A stretch of DNA of 64,000 nt from Sphingobacteriaceae bacterium (lineage in GTDB: Bacteria > Bacteroidota > Bacteroidia > B-17B0 > Aurantibacillaceae), in the NCBI GenBank assembly GCA_016715905.1, contig JADJXI010000004.1, positions 372,001 through 436,000 of the forward strand, given 5' to 3'. Under the pieces are notes generated by a model. The model had not been told where the DNA came from and did not search any database. It saw only the letters and a list, made by a program, of their open reading frames with translations. The translations under genes and the position numbers were made by a program. This document shows positions 8,190 to 16,700 of the stretch, one piece after another (position 1 is the first letter of the stretch; every line of letters begins with the position of its first letter).

Positions 8190-9400
8190 TGATTAAAAAA
8201 AACAAAAATAAGCATTTCATCGGCTTGGTGTTTTTTCTGGCCTTGTTTGTGTCTAAGCTTTTTGCACAAGATACGCTGTTGATTAAACCTTTTGAAAGTG
8301 TTACATGTGGAAATGCTCGTTTTGATCTTTATTTACCCTTACTGAAAAATAAAAAAGTAGCCGTGGTTACTAATGTTACCGGTTTAGTTGGCAAAACCAG
8401 TATTGTAGATACTTTACTTAAACTAAAAGTTAAAGTGGTGAAAATATTTGGTCCTGAGCATGGTTTCAGAAGTAATGCGGATGCGGGTGAAAAAGTTGCC
8501 AGTAGCATTGATAAAAAAACCGGCCTGCCAATTATTTCTCTTTACGGTGCTAATAAAAAACCAAAAAAAGAACAAATGGCCGGTATAGATATTGTGATTT
8601 ACGATATTCAAGATATAGGTGTTCGGTTTTACACCTATATTTCTACCATGACCTACATGATGGAAGCCTGTGCCGAAACTAAAAAAAAGTTTATTGTGCT
8701 CGATCGTCCGAATCCTAATGGATTTTATATTGATGGTCCGGTTATGAAAGACGAATTAAAAGGTTTTTTAGGATTACATAGTGTTCCATTGGTGTATGGC
8801 ATGACTTGTGGTGAATACGCTAAAATGGTAAATGAAGAGGGTTGGATGAAAAACAGAAATATGTGTGAGTTGCTTGTAATTCCCATGCGGGGTTATGATC
8901 GTAATGCCAGTTATGATTTACCTGTACATCCTTCACCAAATATTCCTAATAGTACGGCGGTATTGTTGTATCCATCTCTCGGATTATTTGAAGGAACAAT
9001 AGTAGGATTAGGAAGAGGAACTGATAAGCCCTTTCAGCATATAGGTCACCCGGACTTTAAAGACACTACGTATTCATTTATTCCAAAAGCTTCAAAAATT
9101 TCGGCTAAGCCCAAATATTTGAATGAAAAATGTTATGGTAAAGATTTGAGTAAAGAAAAATACTTGACTTTACATCCACGACAAATTGAATTGAGCTGGA
9201 TACGATTAATGGCCTTGCAATTAAAAAGAGCCGATTTTTTCGATAAATATTTTGCTTCGCATGCCGGTAATCACGATTTAGAGAAACAACTTGTTTCCAG
9301 AATTAGTTTAGAGGATATACGAGCAAGTTGGAAAGCTGGTTTGGACAGCTTTAAAGTTATTCGGAAAAAATACCTGCTTTATCCGGATATAGGTCAATGA
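8189..9400 (+). CDS. namZ: DUF1343 exo-beta-N-acetylmuramidase, NamZ family
   Basis: Exported glycosidase of the DUF1343 family; characterised members (NamZ) release N-acetylmuramic acid from peptidoglycan fragment ends, feeding cell-wall recycling. 403 residues with a signal peptide (hydrophobic to about residue 26, ending FAQ). Family motifs: VVTNVTGLVG (about 59), FGPEHGFRSNADAGE (about 89-103), YDIQDIGVRFYTYISTM (about 137-153), LDRPNPNGFYIDGP (about 171-184) and the C-terminal YLLYPD. Located in the periplasm. It starts on the base shared with the divergent FtsX gene. mtgA at 12.4 kb also acts on peptidoglycan but is in a separate unit. The exact product specificity is inferred from the family. 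Confidence 0.88.
   Translation: MIKKNKNKHFIGLVFFLALFVSKLFAQDTLLIKPFESVTCGNARFDLYLPLLKNKKVAVVTNVTGLVGKTSIVDTLLKLKVKVVKIFGPEHGFRSNADAGEKVASSIDKKTGLPIISLYGANKKPKKEQMAGIDIVIYDIQDIGVRFYTYISTMTYMMEACAETKKKFIVLDRPNPNGFYIDGPVMKDELKGFLGLHSVPLVYGMTCGEYAKMVNEEGWMKNRNMCELLVIPMRGYDRNASYDLPVHPSPNIPNSTAVLLYPSLGLFEGTIVGLGRGTDKPFQHIGHPDFKDTTYSFIPKASKISAKPKYLNEKCYGKDLSKEKYLTLHPRQIELSWIRLMALQLKRADFFDKYFASHAGNHDLEKQLVSRISLEDIRASWKAGLDSFKVIRKKYLLYPDIGQ
8203..8210 (-). promoter_or_regulatory. Putative -7 box (TATTTTTG on reverse strand) for the FtsX permease
   Basis: The complement of CAAAAATA is an exact TAnnTTTG, ending 13 bases before the TTG start. It lies within the first codons of namZ on the other strand. 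Confidence 0.4.
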
Positions 9401-9463
9401 TATAAGTGAAAAAGCCGGGTGGTATGAAGCGGAATATGGTATTTCTCAATTTTTGAATCTTTT

Positions 9464-9495
9464 TTTGGCTTTTCACCTTTAGAAAGCTATTTTTG
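9464..9495 (+). promoter_or_regulatory. Bacteroidota-type promoter, TTTG-N20-TATTTTTG, for the E2 gene
   Basis: -33 element TTTG (9464-9467) and -7 element TATTTTTG (9488-9495) are 20 bases apart, and the ATG follows 13 bases later. An imperfect inverted repeat (9406-9416 with 9467-9476) overlaps the -33 side and could instead end namZ transcription. Confidence 0.6.
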
Positions 9496-9508
9496 CATAG
9501 ATAAGAAC

Positions 9509-10831
9509 ATGGCAAATTTTGATTTGATTATGCCCAAAATGGGCGAGAGTGTGGCAGAAGCCACCATTATTAAATGGACCAAAAACGAAGGCGATTTTAT
9601 AAAAATTGACGAAACGGTTTTGGAAATAGCAACAGATAAAGTAGATAGCGAAATACCTTCGCCATTTGAAGGGAAGTTGATTAAAAAATTATTTAAAGAA
9701 GGTGAAATTGTACAAGTGGGTGCAGTTATTGCACAAATAGGCAGCGATGCAGCAGGAGGAAGTTCAGAAACACCAAAATCTGTGGCACCGGAGACCAAAA
9801 AAGTGGAAGAGGAGGTGGTTAAAGTTGCACAGCCTTTACAAGAAAATAAAACAGCAGTAAGTGTCGATTATTCTAACTCCAACAAATTTTATTCGCCTTT
9901 AGTAAAAAGTATAGCCAAAGAAGAAGGTATTTCACTGGAAGAATTAGAAAGTATTAAAGGAACGGGACAGGAAGGAAGAGTAACCAAGGCAGATATTTTA
10001 GCGTATTTACCCAATAGAAATAAGGGAGCTTCATCCGGAAGCACACAAAAAGCGGATGTAAAATTAGAGGGCGGAACGGCCATGAACATAAATCGCCCGG
10101 CTGTTTCAGTTGGAGCAGGTGATGAGATTATTGAAATGGATAGGATGCGCAAACTTATTTCCGATCACATGGTAATGAGTAAGCACGTTTCACCGCATGT
10201 AACATCCTTTGTTGAAGCAGATGTTACCGCTTTGGTGATGTGGAGAGAGAAAATGAAAAAAGAGTTTGAAAAGAAAGAAGGCGAAAAATTAACCTTTACC
10301 CCTTTATTTATTGAAGCAGTAGCTAAGGCCATAAAAGATTTTCCGATGATTAATGTTTCCGTTGATCCAACAGGAACAAAAATAATTAAGCGTAAAAACA
10401 TTAATATAGGAATGGCAGCTGCATTGCCAAGCGGAAATTTAATTGTACCGGTGATTAAAAATGCCGATGAGAAAAATTTGTTAGGTATTACAAAAAACGT
10501 GAATGATTTAGCAAGTAGAGCAAGAGCAAATAAACTAACCCCTGATGAAATACAAGGAGGTACTTTTACCCTAACCAATGTTGGTAATTTTGGTAATGTA
10601 ATGGGTACGCCTATAATCAATCAACCGCAAGTAGCTATTTTAGCAGTAGGAACAATCAAAAAGAAACCTGCAGTAATTGAATCACCTTTAGGAGATATGA
10701 TTGGTATACGTCATTTTATGTTTTTAAGTTTAAGTTACGATCATCGAGTAGTAGATGGATCATTAGGAGGAAGTTTTGTAAGAAGAGTGGCCGATTACTT
10801 AGAAAATTGGGATATTAACCGTACTGTTTAA
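9509..10831 (+). CDS. 2-oxoacid dehydrogenase E2 (dihydrolipoamide acyltransferase)
   Basis: Core acyltransferase of a 2-oxoacid dehydrogenase complex: it takes the acyl group from E1 via its lipoyl arm and passes it to CoA. 440 residues: lipoyl domain (1-78) with the lipoylated Lys44 in ATDKVDS; an E3-binding domain (about 128-168, SPLVKSIAKEEGISL to GRVTKADILAYL); a long linker; and the catalytic domain from about 205 with DHRVVDG near 413-419. The DKVDS lipoyl motif resembles branched-chain 2-oxoacid or Bacteroidota-type E2 proteins more than classical PDH; the substrate cannot be settled here because no E1 or E3 gene is adjacent. Promoter at 9464-9495. Confidence 0.9.
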   Translation: MANFDLIMPKMGESVAEATIIKWTKNEGDFIKIDETVLEIATDKVDSEIPSPFEGKLIKKLFKEGEIVQVGAVIAQIGSDAAGGSSETPKSVAPETKKVEEEVVKVAQPLQENKTAVSVDYSNSNKFYSPLVKSIAKEEGISLEELESIKGTGQEGRVTKADILAYLPNRNKGASSGSTQKADVKLEGGTAMNINRPAVSVGAGDEIIEMDRMRKLISDHMVMSKHVSPHVTSFVEADVTALVMWREKMKKEFEKKEGEKLTFTPLFIEAVAKAIKDFPMINVSVDPTGTKIIKRKNINIGMAAALPSGNLIVPVIKNADEKNLLGITKNVNDLASRARANKLTPDEIQGGTFTLTNVGNFGNVMGTPIINQPQVAILAVGTIKKKPAVIESPLGDMIGIRHFMFLSLSYDHRVVDGSLGGSFVRRVADYLENWDINRTV

Positions 10832-10842
10832 ATCAATAAAAA

Positions 10843-11208
10843 ATGAAAAAAAATGTAATTCTTGTAGCGGCATTTGTAGTGATTGCCTTTGCTTGTAAAA
10901 AAGACAGAACTTGTGAATGTACGGTAACCAAAAAAGGAACTTCATCCACACAAGGAAAAGTGGAGCAGAATCTTTTCGGATTTCCGGTAGCTTTGGCCGA
11001 TACCACATTTGAAACTAATGTAAGTGAAATTCAGACTTACGAAATAAAGATGGAAAAGGTGACCAAGAAAACGGCAAAAGGTAATTGTTATAAATACACG
11101 GAGCCCTACAACGAAAAAACAATCACTTCAGTTCCGGCGGCTTCATTTAATTTATCGGTAGTGGTAACGGATAAAGGTGAAAAAACTTTCGATTGTAAGT
11201 TGAAATAA
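10843..11208 (+). CDS. Small hypothetical lipoprotein, 121 aa
   Basis: Function not recognised. It starts 11 bases after the E2 stop, so it may be cotranscribed. A lipoprotein signal is clear: positive N-terminus MKKN, hydrophobic stretch, and lipobox VIAFAC with Cys18. The mature part starts with a Cys-containing segment (CKKDRTCECTVTKKG) and has two more cysteines towards the C-terminus, so disulfides in the periplasm are possible. Short beta-rich sequence, with nothing enzymatic visible. Ends one base before the convergent beta-lactamase-like gene. Confidence 0.75.
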   Translation: MKKNVILVAAFVVIAFACKKDRTCECTVTKKGTSSTQGKVEQNLFGFPVALADTTFETNVSEIQTYEIKMEKVTKKTAKGNCYKYTEPYNEKTITSVPAASFNLSVVVTDKGEKTFDCKLK

Positions 11209-11209
11209 A

Positions 11210-12376
11210 CTAATCGTTAACTTCCGCTTCAGGATTACTTTCTTTATTGCCATTCAAAATATCATAAATCAACTGCGTTTGATAAGCCGCTTTATTGAGT
11301 TGATTGCTTAATACAATAATGGTTAGTGAATCGTTTAATTTCCGGTGAAAAGAAGAACGGTAGCCGTGCCACCAACCGTTATGATATACTTCAATATTTC
11401 CACCTTTTTTATAATCTTTTAATCTCCAACCAAAACCATAATTGGTTGCCACTTTTTCCTTACTATAAGCTTTGTAAGCCAATGATTGCGTACCGGCTGA
11501 AAGTATTTTGTTATTGTACATGGCTTCGCTGAATAAAAATAAATCGTAAGTTGTTGAGTACACACTTTTATCTCCCAAAACGTAATCGCTGGCATCAAAT
11601 TCTACAGGTTTCCATCGTTCATCGTAAGGTTTGGCAATATTCGGATCGGTTAATTTAATTTTATCTATCGTGGTACTGTGTTTCATTCCCAGCGGAATAA
11701 AAATTTCATCTCGTATAAAATCGGAATATTTTTTCCCACTTACCTTTTCAATAAGTATGGCTAATAAAGCATAATTGGTATTGCTGTAATTGAATCGGCG
11801 GTTCGGACGTAGATAGCGACTTGGTTTTTTCTCAACAAATAAATCATACATGTCTTTATTGGTCATTTTATAATTTTCAATGTATAGCGAACTGTGAAAA
11901 GCATAGATGTAATTAGGCAATCCGGAGCGGTGAGCCAGTAAATGTTTTATAGTAATACCTTCATACGGAAAATCGGGTAAATATTCAGTTACGTTTTTTT
12001 CCAAATCAATTAATCCTTTTTCCATTAAAATTAAAACAGCGGTTGATGTAATAACTTTGGTAACTGAAGCGAGTTGAAATAAGCTAGAATCGTTAACTGG
12101 ATTTTGTTTCTTTTTGTCGCAAACACCATAATGATTTCTGAAAAGTACTTTTCCTTTTTTGGCTACTAGCACACTGCCGTTAAATGCTCCAATGACGTTG
12201 AAGAAAGAAAAAACCGAATCTAGTCTGTTTTCCAAAATAGTTTTGGGAGATTCATTGTTGGCTTTTTCACTTTTCACCAACGCAGCTTTGTTTTGACTTA
12301 TTTTTTTAGAATTGGAATTATCGGAACAATGATAATTGAATAAGGTTAGGATCAGTATGTAGACTAGTCTTTTCAA
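11210..12376 (-). CDS. Serine beta-lactamase-like hydrolase (class C / PBP4* family)
   Basis: Exported serine hydrolase of the beta-lactamase class C / penicillin-binding-like family, which includes D-aminopeptidases, esterases and amidases. 388 residues. Active-site motifs: SVTK (Ser104-Lys107), YSN (197-199) and HNG in VYHNGWWHG (about 332), in the right order. The start is a TTG (12374-12376), 14 bases after the mtgA stop. The N-terminus has a hydrophobic stretch then Cys17, a likely lipoprotein signal although the lipobox (NYHC) is weak. Next to mtgA, so a role in cell-wall turnover is possible, but the substrate is unknown; antibiotic resistance should not be assumed. Confidence 0.85.
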   Translation of the reverse strand: MKRLVYILILTLFNYHCSDNSNSKKISQNKAALVKSEKANNESPKTILENRLDSVFSFFNVIGAFNGSVLVAKKGKVLFRNHYGVCDKKKQNPVNDSSLFQLASVTKVITSTAVLILMEKGLIDLEKNVTEYLPDFPYEGITIKHLLAHRSGLPNYIYAFHSSLYIENYKMTNKDMYDLFVEKKPSRYLRPNRRFNYSNTNYALLAILIEKVSGKKYSDFIRDEIFIPLGMKHSTTIDKIKLTDPNIAKPYDERWKPVEFDASDYVLGDKSVYSTTYDLFLFSEAMYNNKILSAGTQSLAYKAYSKEKVATNYGFGWRLKDYKKGGNIEVYHNGWWHGYRSSFHRKLNDSLTIIVLSNQLNKAAYQTQLIYDILNGNKESNPEAEVND

Positions 12377-12390
12377 AAGGAATGAGTAGG

Positions 12391-13134
12391 TTATTTTTTT
12401 TCTTTAGTTGCTTTTTCACTCTCTTCCTCATCATCATTATATTTATCATAATCTAATTGATTCCCCCAAAAACTCATTTGTTGTTTAATCCAGGTTTTTC
12501 GTTTTTGAATATAAGGGCTGGCCGGACTCGCTTTATAACTTAAAGGTTTTGGAAGAATAGCGGCTATTGCAGCGCTTTCATCCTTATTTAATTTTTTAGC
12601 ACTTTTATTAAACCAATGCATAGCTGCGGCTTCAGCTCCATACACGCCATTGCCCATTTCAATACTATTCAGGTAAACTTCCATAATTCTTTCTTTTGAC
12701 CAAAATATTTCTATCAGTAAAGTGAACCAGGCCTCAAAAGCTTTGCGGATGTAACTGCGTCCCGGCCATAAAAAAACATTTTTTGCAGTTTGTTGTGTGA
12801 TGGTACTGCCCCCTCTAATTTTTTTGCCACTTTCATTCGCTTTCATTGCTTTTTCAATGGCGCCCCAATCAAAACCAAAATGCTTTAAGTAGTTTTGATC
12901 TTCGCTACACACAACGGCTAATTGCAACTTTGGGGAAATTTTTTCAAGTTCAACCCAATCGTGTTCAAGTTTTAATGTTTTTCCTTCCGATTTTTGTTCC
13001 ATACAACGAATAATCATTAAAGGAGTAAAGGGAATAGGGACCCAACGGAAAATGATTACAGATAGGATAGAAAGGATTAAAAATCCTATACAAATTTTTA
13101 ACAATAGTTTTAGCAACTTGTAAACCAAAATCAT
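12391..13134 (-). CDS. mtgA: Monofunctional peptidoglycan transglycosylase MtgA
   Basis: GT51 glycosyltransferase that polymerises lipid II into glycan strands. 247 residues: N-terminal membrane anchor (about 8-30) and one GT51 domain with motif 1 SEDQNYLKHFGFDW (catalytic Glu), motif 2 GGSTITQQTAKN, and later motifs KERIMEVYLN and GVYGAEAAA. No transpeptidase domain, hence monofunctional. The C-terminal tail is strongly charged (DDEEESEKATKEKK). I start it at the ATG 13132-13134, because the longer reading begins with a TTG at 13146 that lies inside a TAGCTTTG promoter box (13144-13151). The beta-lactamase-like gene follows 14 bases downstream on the same strand. Confidence 0.93.
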   Translation of the reverse strand: MILVYKLLKLLLKICIGFLILSILSVIIFRWVPIPFTPLMIIRCMEQKSEGKTLKLEHDWVELEKISPKLQLAVVCSEDQNYLKHFGFDWGAIEKAMKANESGKKIRGGSTITQQTAKNVFLWPGRSYIRKAFEAWFTLLIEIFWSKERIMEVYLNSIEMGNGVYGAEAAAMHWFNKSAKKLNKDESAAIAAILPKPLSYKASPASPYIQKRKTWIKQQMSFWGNQLDYDKYNDDEEESEKATKEKK

Positions 13135-13143
13135 AATCAATTG

Positions 13144-13151
13144 CAAAGCTA
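13144..13151 (-). promoter_or_regulatory. Putative -7 box (TAGCTTTG on reverse strand) for mtgA
   Basis: Exact TAnnTTTG ending 9 bases before the chosen ATG (13134). It decides against the TTG start at 13146. Confidence 0.5.
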
Positions 13152-13214
13152 TTTGTATTTTTAAGCCGCTAACATTGAATTAGACGAGTAATTAACTATC
13201 CTATTTTAATTTCT

Positions 13215-13706
13215 ATGAACAATAAAATAAAACTCATTTTTGCCGGAATATTAATTTTTCTGGTAGCCTTATATTTTGTAAATAAATATCGCGTAGCGCC
13301 TTCTGTAGATTTAAATCAACTACCCTTATTTACACTAACAGGCGATAAAGTGAATTGGCAAGATTACAAGGGGAAAAAACTAGTCGTTTCTTTTGGGGCA
13401 TCCTGGTGTGGCAATTGTAAAGAAGAATTGAGGGAAATTAAAAAAATTAAAAGTGAAAAATTAAGTGATGTGGAAATTGTAGTTATTTCAGATGAGCCGG
13501 TGGAGAAAATTGAGAGATTTGCTTCGGCGTATGAAGATTTTACTTTTCTTAAATTGAATTTAGATTTCCCGTCTATTGGAATTAATTCTATTCCGGTATC
13601 CTATATTATCAATACGAAACTTGAAGTAAAAGAGAATCAAGTGGGATATATCAATTGGGCCGATGCCTCCACCGTTGAACACCTACGAAGTCTAATGAAT
13701 CAGTGA
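13215..13706 (+). CDS. Membrane-anchored thioredoxin-like protein (TlpA/ResA type)
   Basis: Thiol-disulfide oxidoreductase facing the periplasm. 163 residues: N-terminal uncleaved membrane helix (about 5-22), then a thioredoxin fold with active site WCGNC (Cys65, Cys68) and the cis-proline segment SIPVSYI (about 127-133). It lacks the extra central insert of typical ResA, so the substrate (cytochrome c, an exported cargo or other) cannot be told. Divergent from mtgA. Another thioredoxin-like gene lies at 18.3 kb, after the first T9SS cargo gene. Confidence 0.85.
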   Translation: MNNKIKLIFAGILIFLVALYFVNKYRVAPSVDLNQLPLFTLTGDKVNWQDYKGKKLVVSFGASWCGNCKEELREIKKIKSEKLSDVEIVVISDEPVEKIERFASAYEDFTFLKLNLDFPSIGINSIPVSYIINTKLEVKENQVGYINWADASTVEHLRSLMNQ

Positions 13707-13742
13707 TTAAATGGATTTAGTTTAATACAAACGGAATTTTTA

Positions 13743-13773
13743 TTTGTTTTAACGGTTTCTTATTCTAACTTTG
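13743..13773 (+). promoter_or_regulatory. Bacteroidota-type promoter, TTTG-N19-TAACTTTG
   Basis: -33 TTTG (13743-13746) and -7 TAACTTTG (13766-13773) with the ideal 19-base spacer; the ATG of the large cargo gene follows 19 bases later. The best promoter match in the window. Confidence 0.7.
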
Positions 13774-13792
13774 GTTATCAAAAATCAGATTT

Positions 13793-16700
13793 ATGAATAC
13801 TTACAAAACCATTGTTATTTCGGTTCTCGTTCTTTTCAGTACAAAATTTATAGCTAAAGATTATCCAAAAGATATTTTTGGAACTCGCGTTTTTGTTGAA
13901 TATAAGGGTCAACTCAAACCTTCGGTAAGCTTAAGTCATATTGAATTTATTTATGATCATTGTAACGATCGTATCTTTTTTACGAATGAAGGTTTGTGTT
14001 ATGAATTTGAAAAGCCTAAAAAATTAACGCATCGTCAAAGGGAATTAATTGAACATGGACATGCCGATAAAGTAAAGCGTAAAAAGTATTACGTTAAAAT
14101 GAATTGGTTAAATTGTAATGCTAACATTCAAATTATTCCTGACGAAAAACAATCGTATTACTTCTCTTACGGTTCGGAAGGTGATAAAGCGACAGTTTAT
14201 AAAAAGCTAACTTATAAAAATGTTTATGATAATATTGACATAGAGTATTTTTTACCGGATGAAAGAACGGGTGGAATAAAATACAATGTGATTCTGCATC
14301 CTGGAGCTGATATTACAGCCTTGAAAATAATTTATTCTGGAGATGTGAATGATATTGAGTTGTTGGATGATGAAGTGAAGATTAAGATGCCCCTTGGACC
14401 AATTACTGAACATAAAGCTATAGCATTTAATGCGAACAACGAGACGATATCTTGTCAATACAAATTAGAAAAAAATAGCATTCAATTTGTATTGGGTGAT
14501 ACCTATAACCCATCAATTACCACCACCATTGATCCTTGGGTAACTACAATAACTACTATGAGTACCAATAATTATGGTTATGATGTAGAGTATGATGTAA
14601 ACGGAAATTTATTTGTGTATGGCGGAAATCCTCCATATAAAGTAGCCAAATATAATTCATCGGGTGTTTTGCAATGGACATTTCCCGGAGTATTAGTTTC
14701 CCCTTCTTTTACTGCAAGTCAGTTTTCTACTGGTTATGTCGTAAATCGCTCTGACGGGAAATCATATGTTGCTGGAACAATTGGTGGCAATGCTGTGATA
14801 AGATTAGATCAAAATGGAATCTATGATAATTTTACTTCTCAATCTGCTCCAATTGAAATTTGGGATTTGGGTTATCACTGTCCCACCAATGGAATTTTCG
14901 TGTTTGGAGGAGGTGCCGGCACTACTAATGGCATCTTAAATCAACAAACAGGGGTGTACACCGGCGCCCCATTTACCCAAGGATTTCAAGATGCTGTGAG
15001 TCATGCATTAGACGATAATGGAAATCCATTTATGTATTTTTCACAAGGTGTGACCCAAGGCACTACTGGCGTAAATAATAATATTGCCAGAATAAATACC
15101 ATTCTTACAAATACAGTTTGGCAAGGTCCAAGTACATATTCTTCCATGGGTGAAGTAATAAACAAAAACAATTACATAGGGTCGGGGCTGAATTTTTTAT
15201 ATGGGCCATATACCCTTTCCAATAATGAATTTAATTGTTTAGATGTGAACGGGAATTTTTTATTTTTTTATGATGGATTTAATTTGGCAGCATATAATAA
15301 AAACACTGGTGCAATGGTTAGTTCAACAACTATTGCAAGTCATACTATGTTAGAACAAGGTGGAATTGCTGTGGATGATTGTAATAATATTTATTTAGGT
15401 GGAAATACGAATATTAGAGTTTTAAATTTTAATGGAAATTCATTCTCCAATGTGGGTACTATTCCTTTAAATATTAATCCGGCCCCTCAATATCAATATA
15501 TTTATGATATTAAACTAAATCGTGGTACAAACAAACTTTTCGTTTGCGGAAGTGGTTTTGTTGGACAATATGATGCGGTGTATAGTACAGCGTGTGGCTT
15601 TAGTTCAGTCAATGTCTCTTGTATTGGTACGAATACCGGAAATGCGGTAGTTACCATATCAACAACAATTTTATCTCCAACTTTTTCTTATGTATGGACA
15701 GGTCCCGGTGGTACGGTCAGCGTTACGAATAACACCTTAAGCAACAGTAACGGAGTTAACGGATTGAGCAATGGTACTTATACGGTTTATAGCTCTATTA
15801 ATGCACCTTGCGGACCTGTATATGTATCTACCTTAACGGTAAATTGCGCTACGTTATGCCCTTCATCAATTAATATTACGCAGGTTTCATGTACTAATTC
15901 GGTTTCTACTGCAACCTTGGTAACCGCTTGCCCTCCCGGAAATATTACTTCCATCGTATGGAATCCCACTCCGGGAAGCGTATCGGGAAATTCTTTAAAC
16001 GCTTCGGGTTTGGCTCCGGGTATTACAACAGTTTCTATTTTCAATGGAACAATATTAATAGGAGCTTCTACTGTTGCGGTAAATCCTCCGCCTCCTCCGG
16101 TAACATTTACAATTAATAATTTATCCGGCACTAGCGTTTTAACATGCAGTAATCCAATTATTAATTTGGCCGCCGTTTCAAATTACACGTATGGGTCTTT
16201 AAATTATTTCTGGTCGAGTATATCTTTTACAGCAAATACTTCAACAGTGTCCATTAGTCAGGCCAACACCATAACCTTAACGGTGACTGATCCTGCTACA
16301 GGTTGTTCTGCACAAGAAACTATAGCAATAACTTCAAATACTGCTGTTCCAATTAATTCCGTAAATCCGGTTTCGCAAGCCATCACTTGTAATTCGGGTG
16401 CGCCAGTTACTTTTTCGGGCACTGTTACTAGCCCCACTATTAATATTCAACACGATTGGTATAGTCCTTTAAATCCATTGCCCGGAGGAGTGCCAATTGC
16501 AACTTCGAACAATACAATTGCTATTTTAAGTGGAGCTTTACCGCCGGGTGTTTATACATTAGTAACCACAAATCTGGTTAATGGTTGTTCTGCACAAAAA
16601 ACAATAACGATAACTTCTTTATCAGCCTGGCCAACATTTTCTTTAAACAGTCCAACTAATTTTTCGGTAGGTTGTAATCCTTTACATCAAACCACCATTT

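Noticed and set aside
9889..10620. Two reverse-strand open frames within the E2 gene
   Set aside because: Antisense to conserved lipoyl, E3-binding and catalytic domains; shadows of a GC-structured coding frame.
15787..16131. Reverse open frame within the large cargo gene
   Set aside because: No family match, no start context; antisense to Ig-like repeats of the forward gene.
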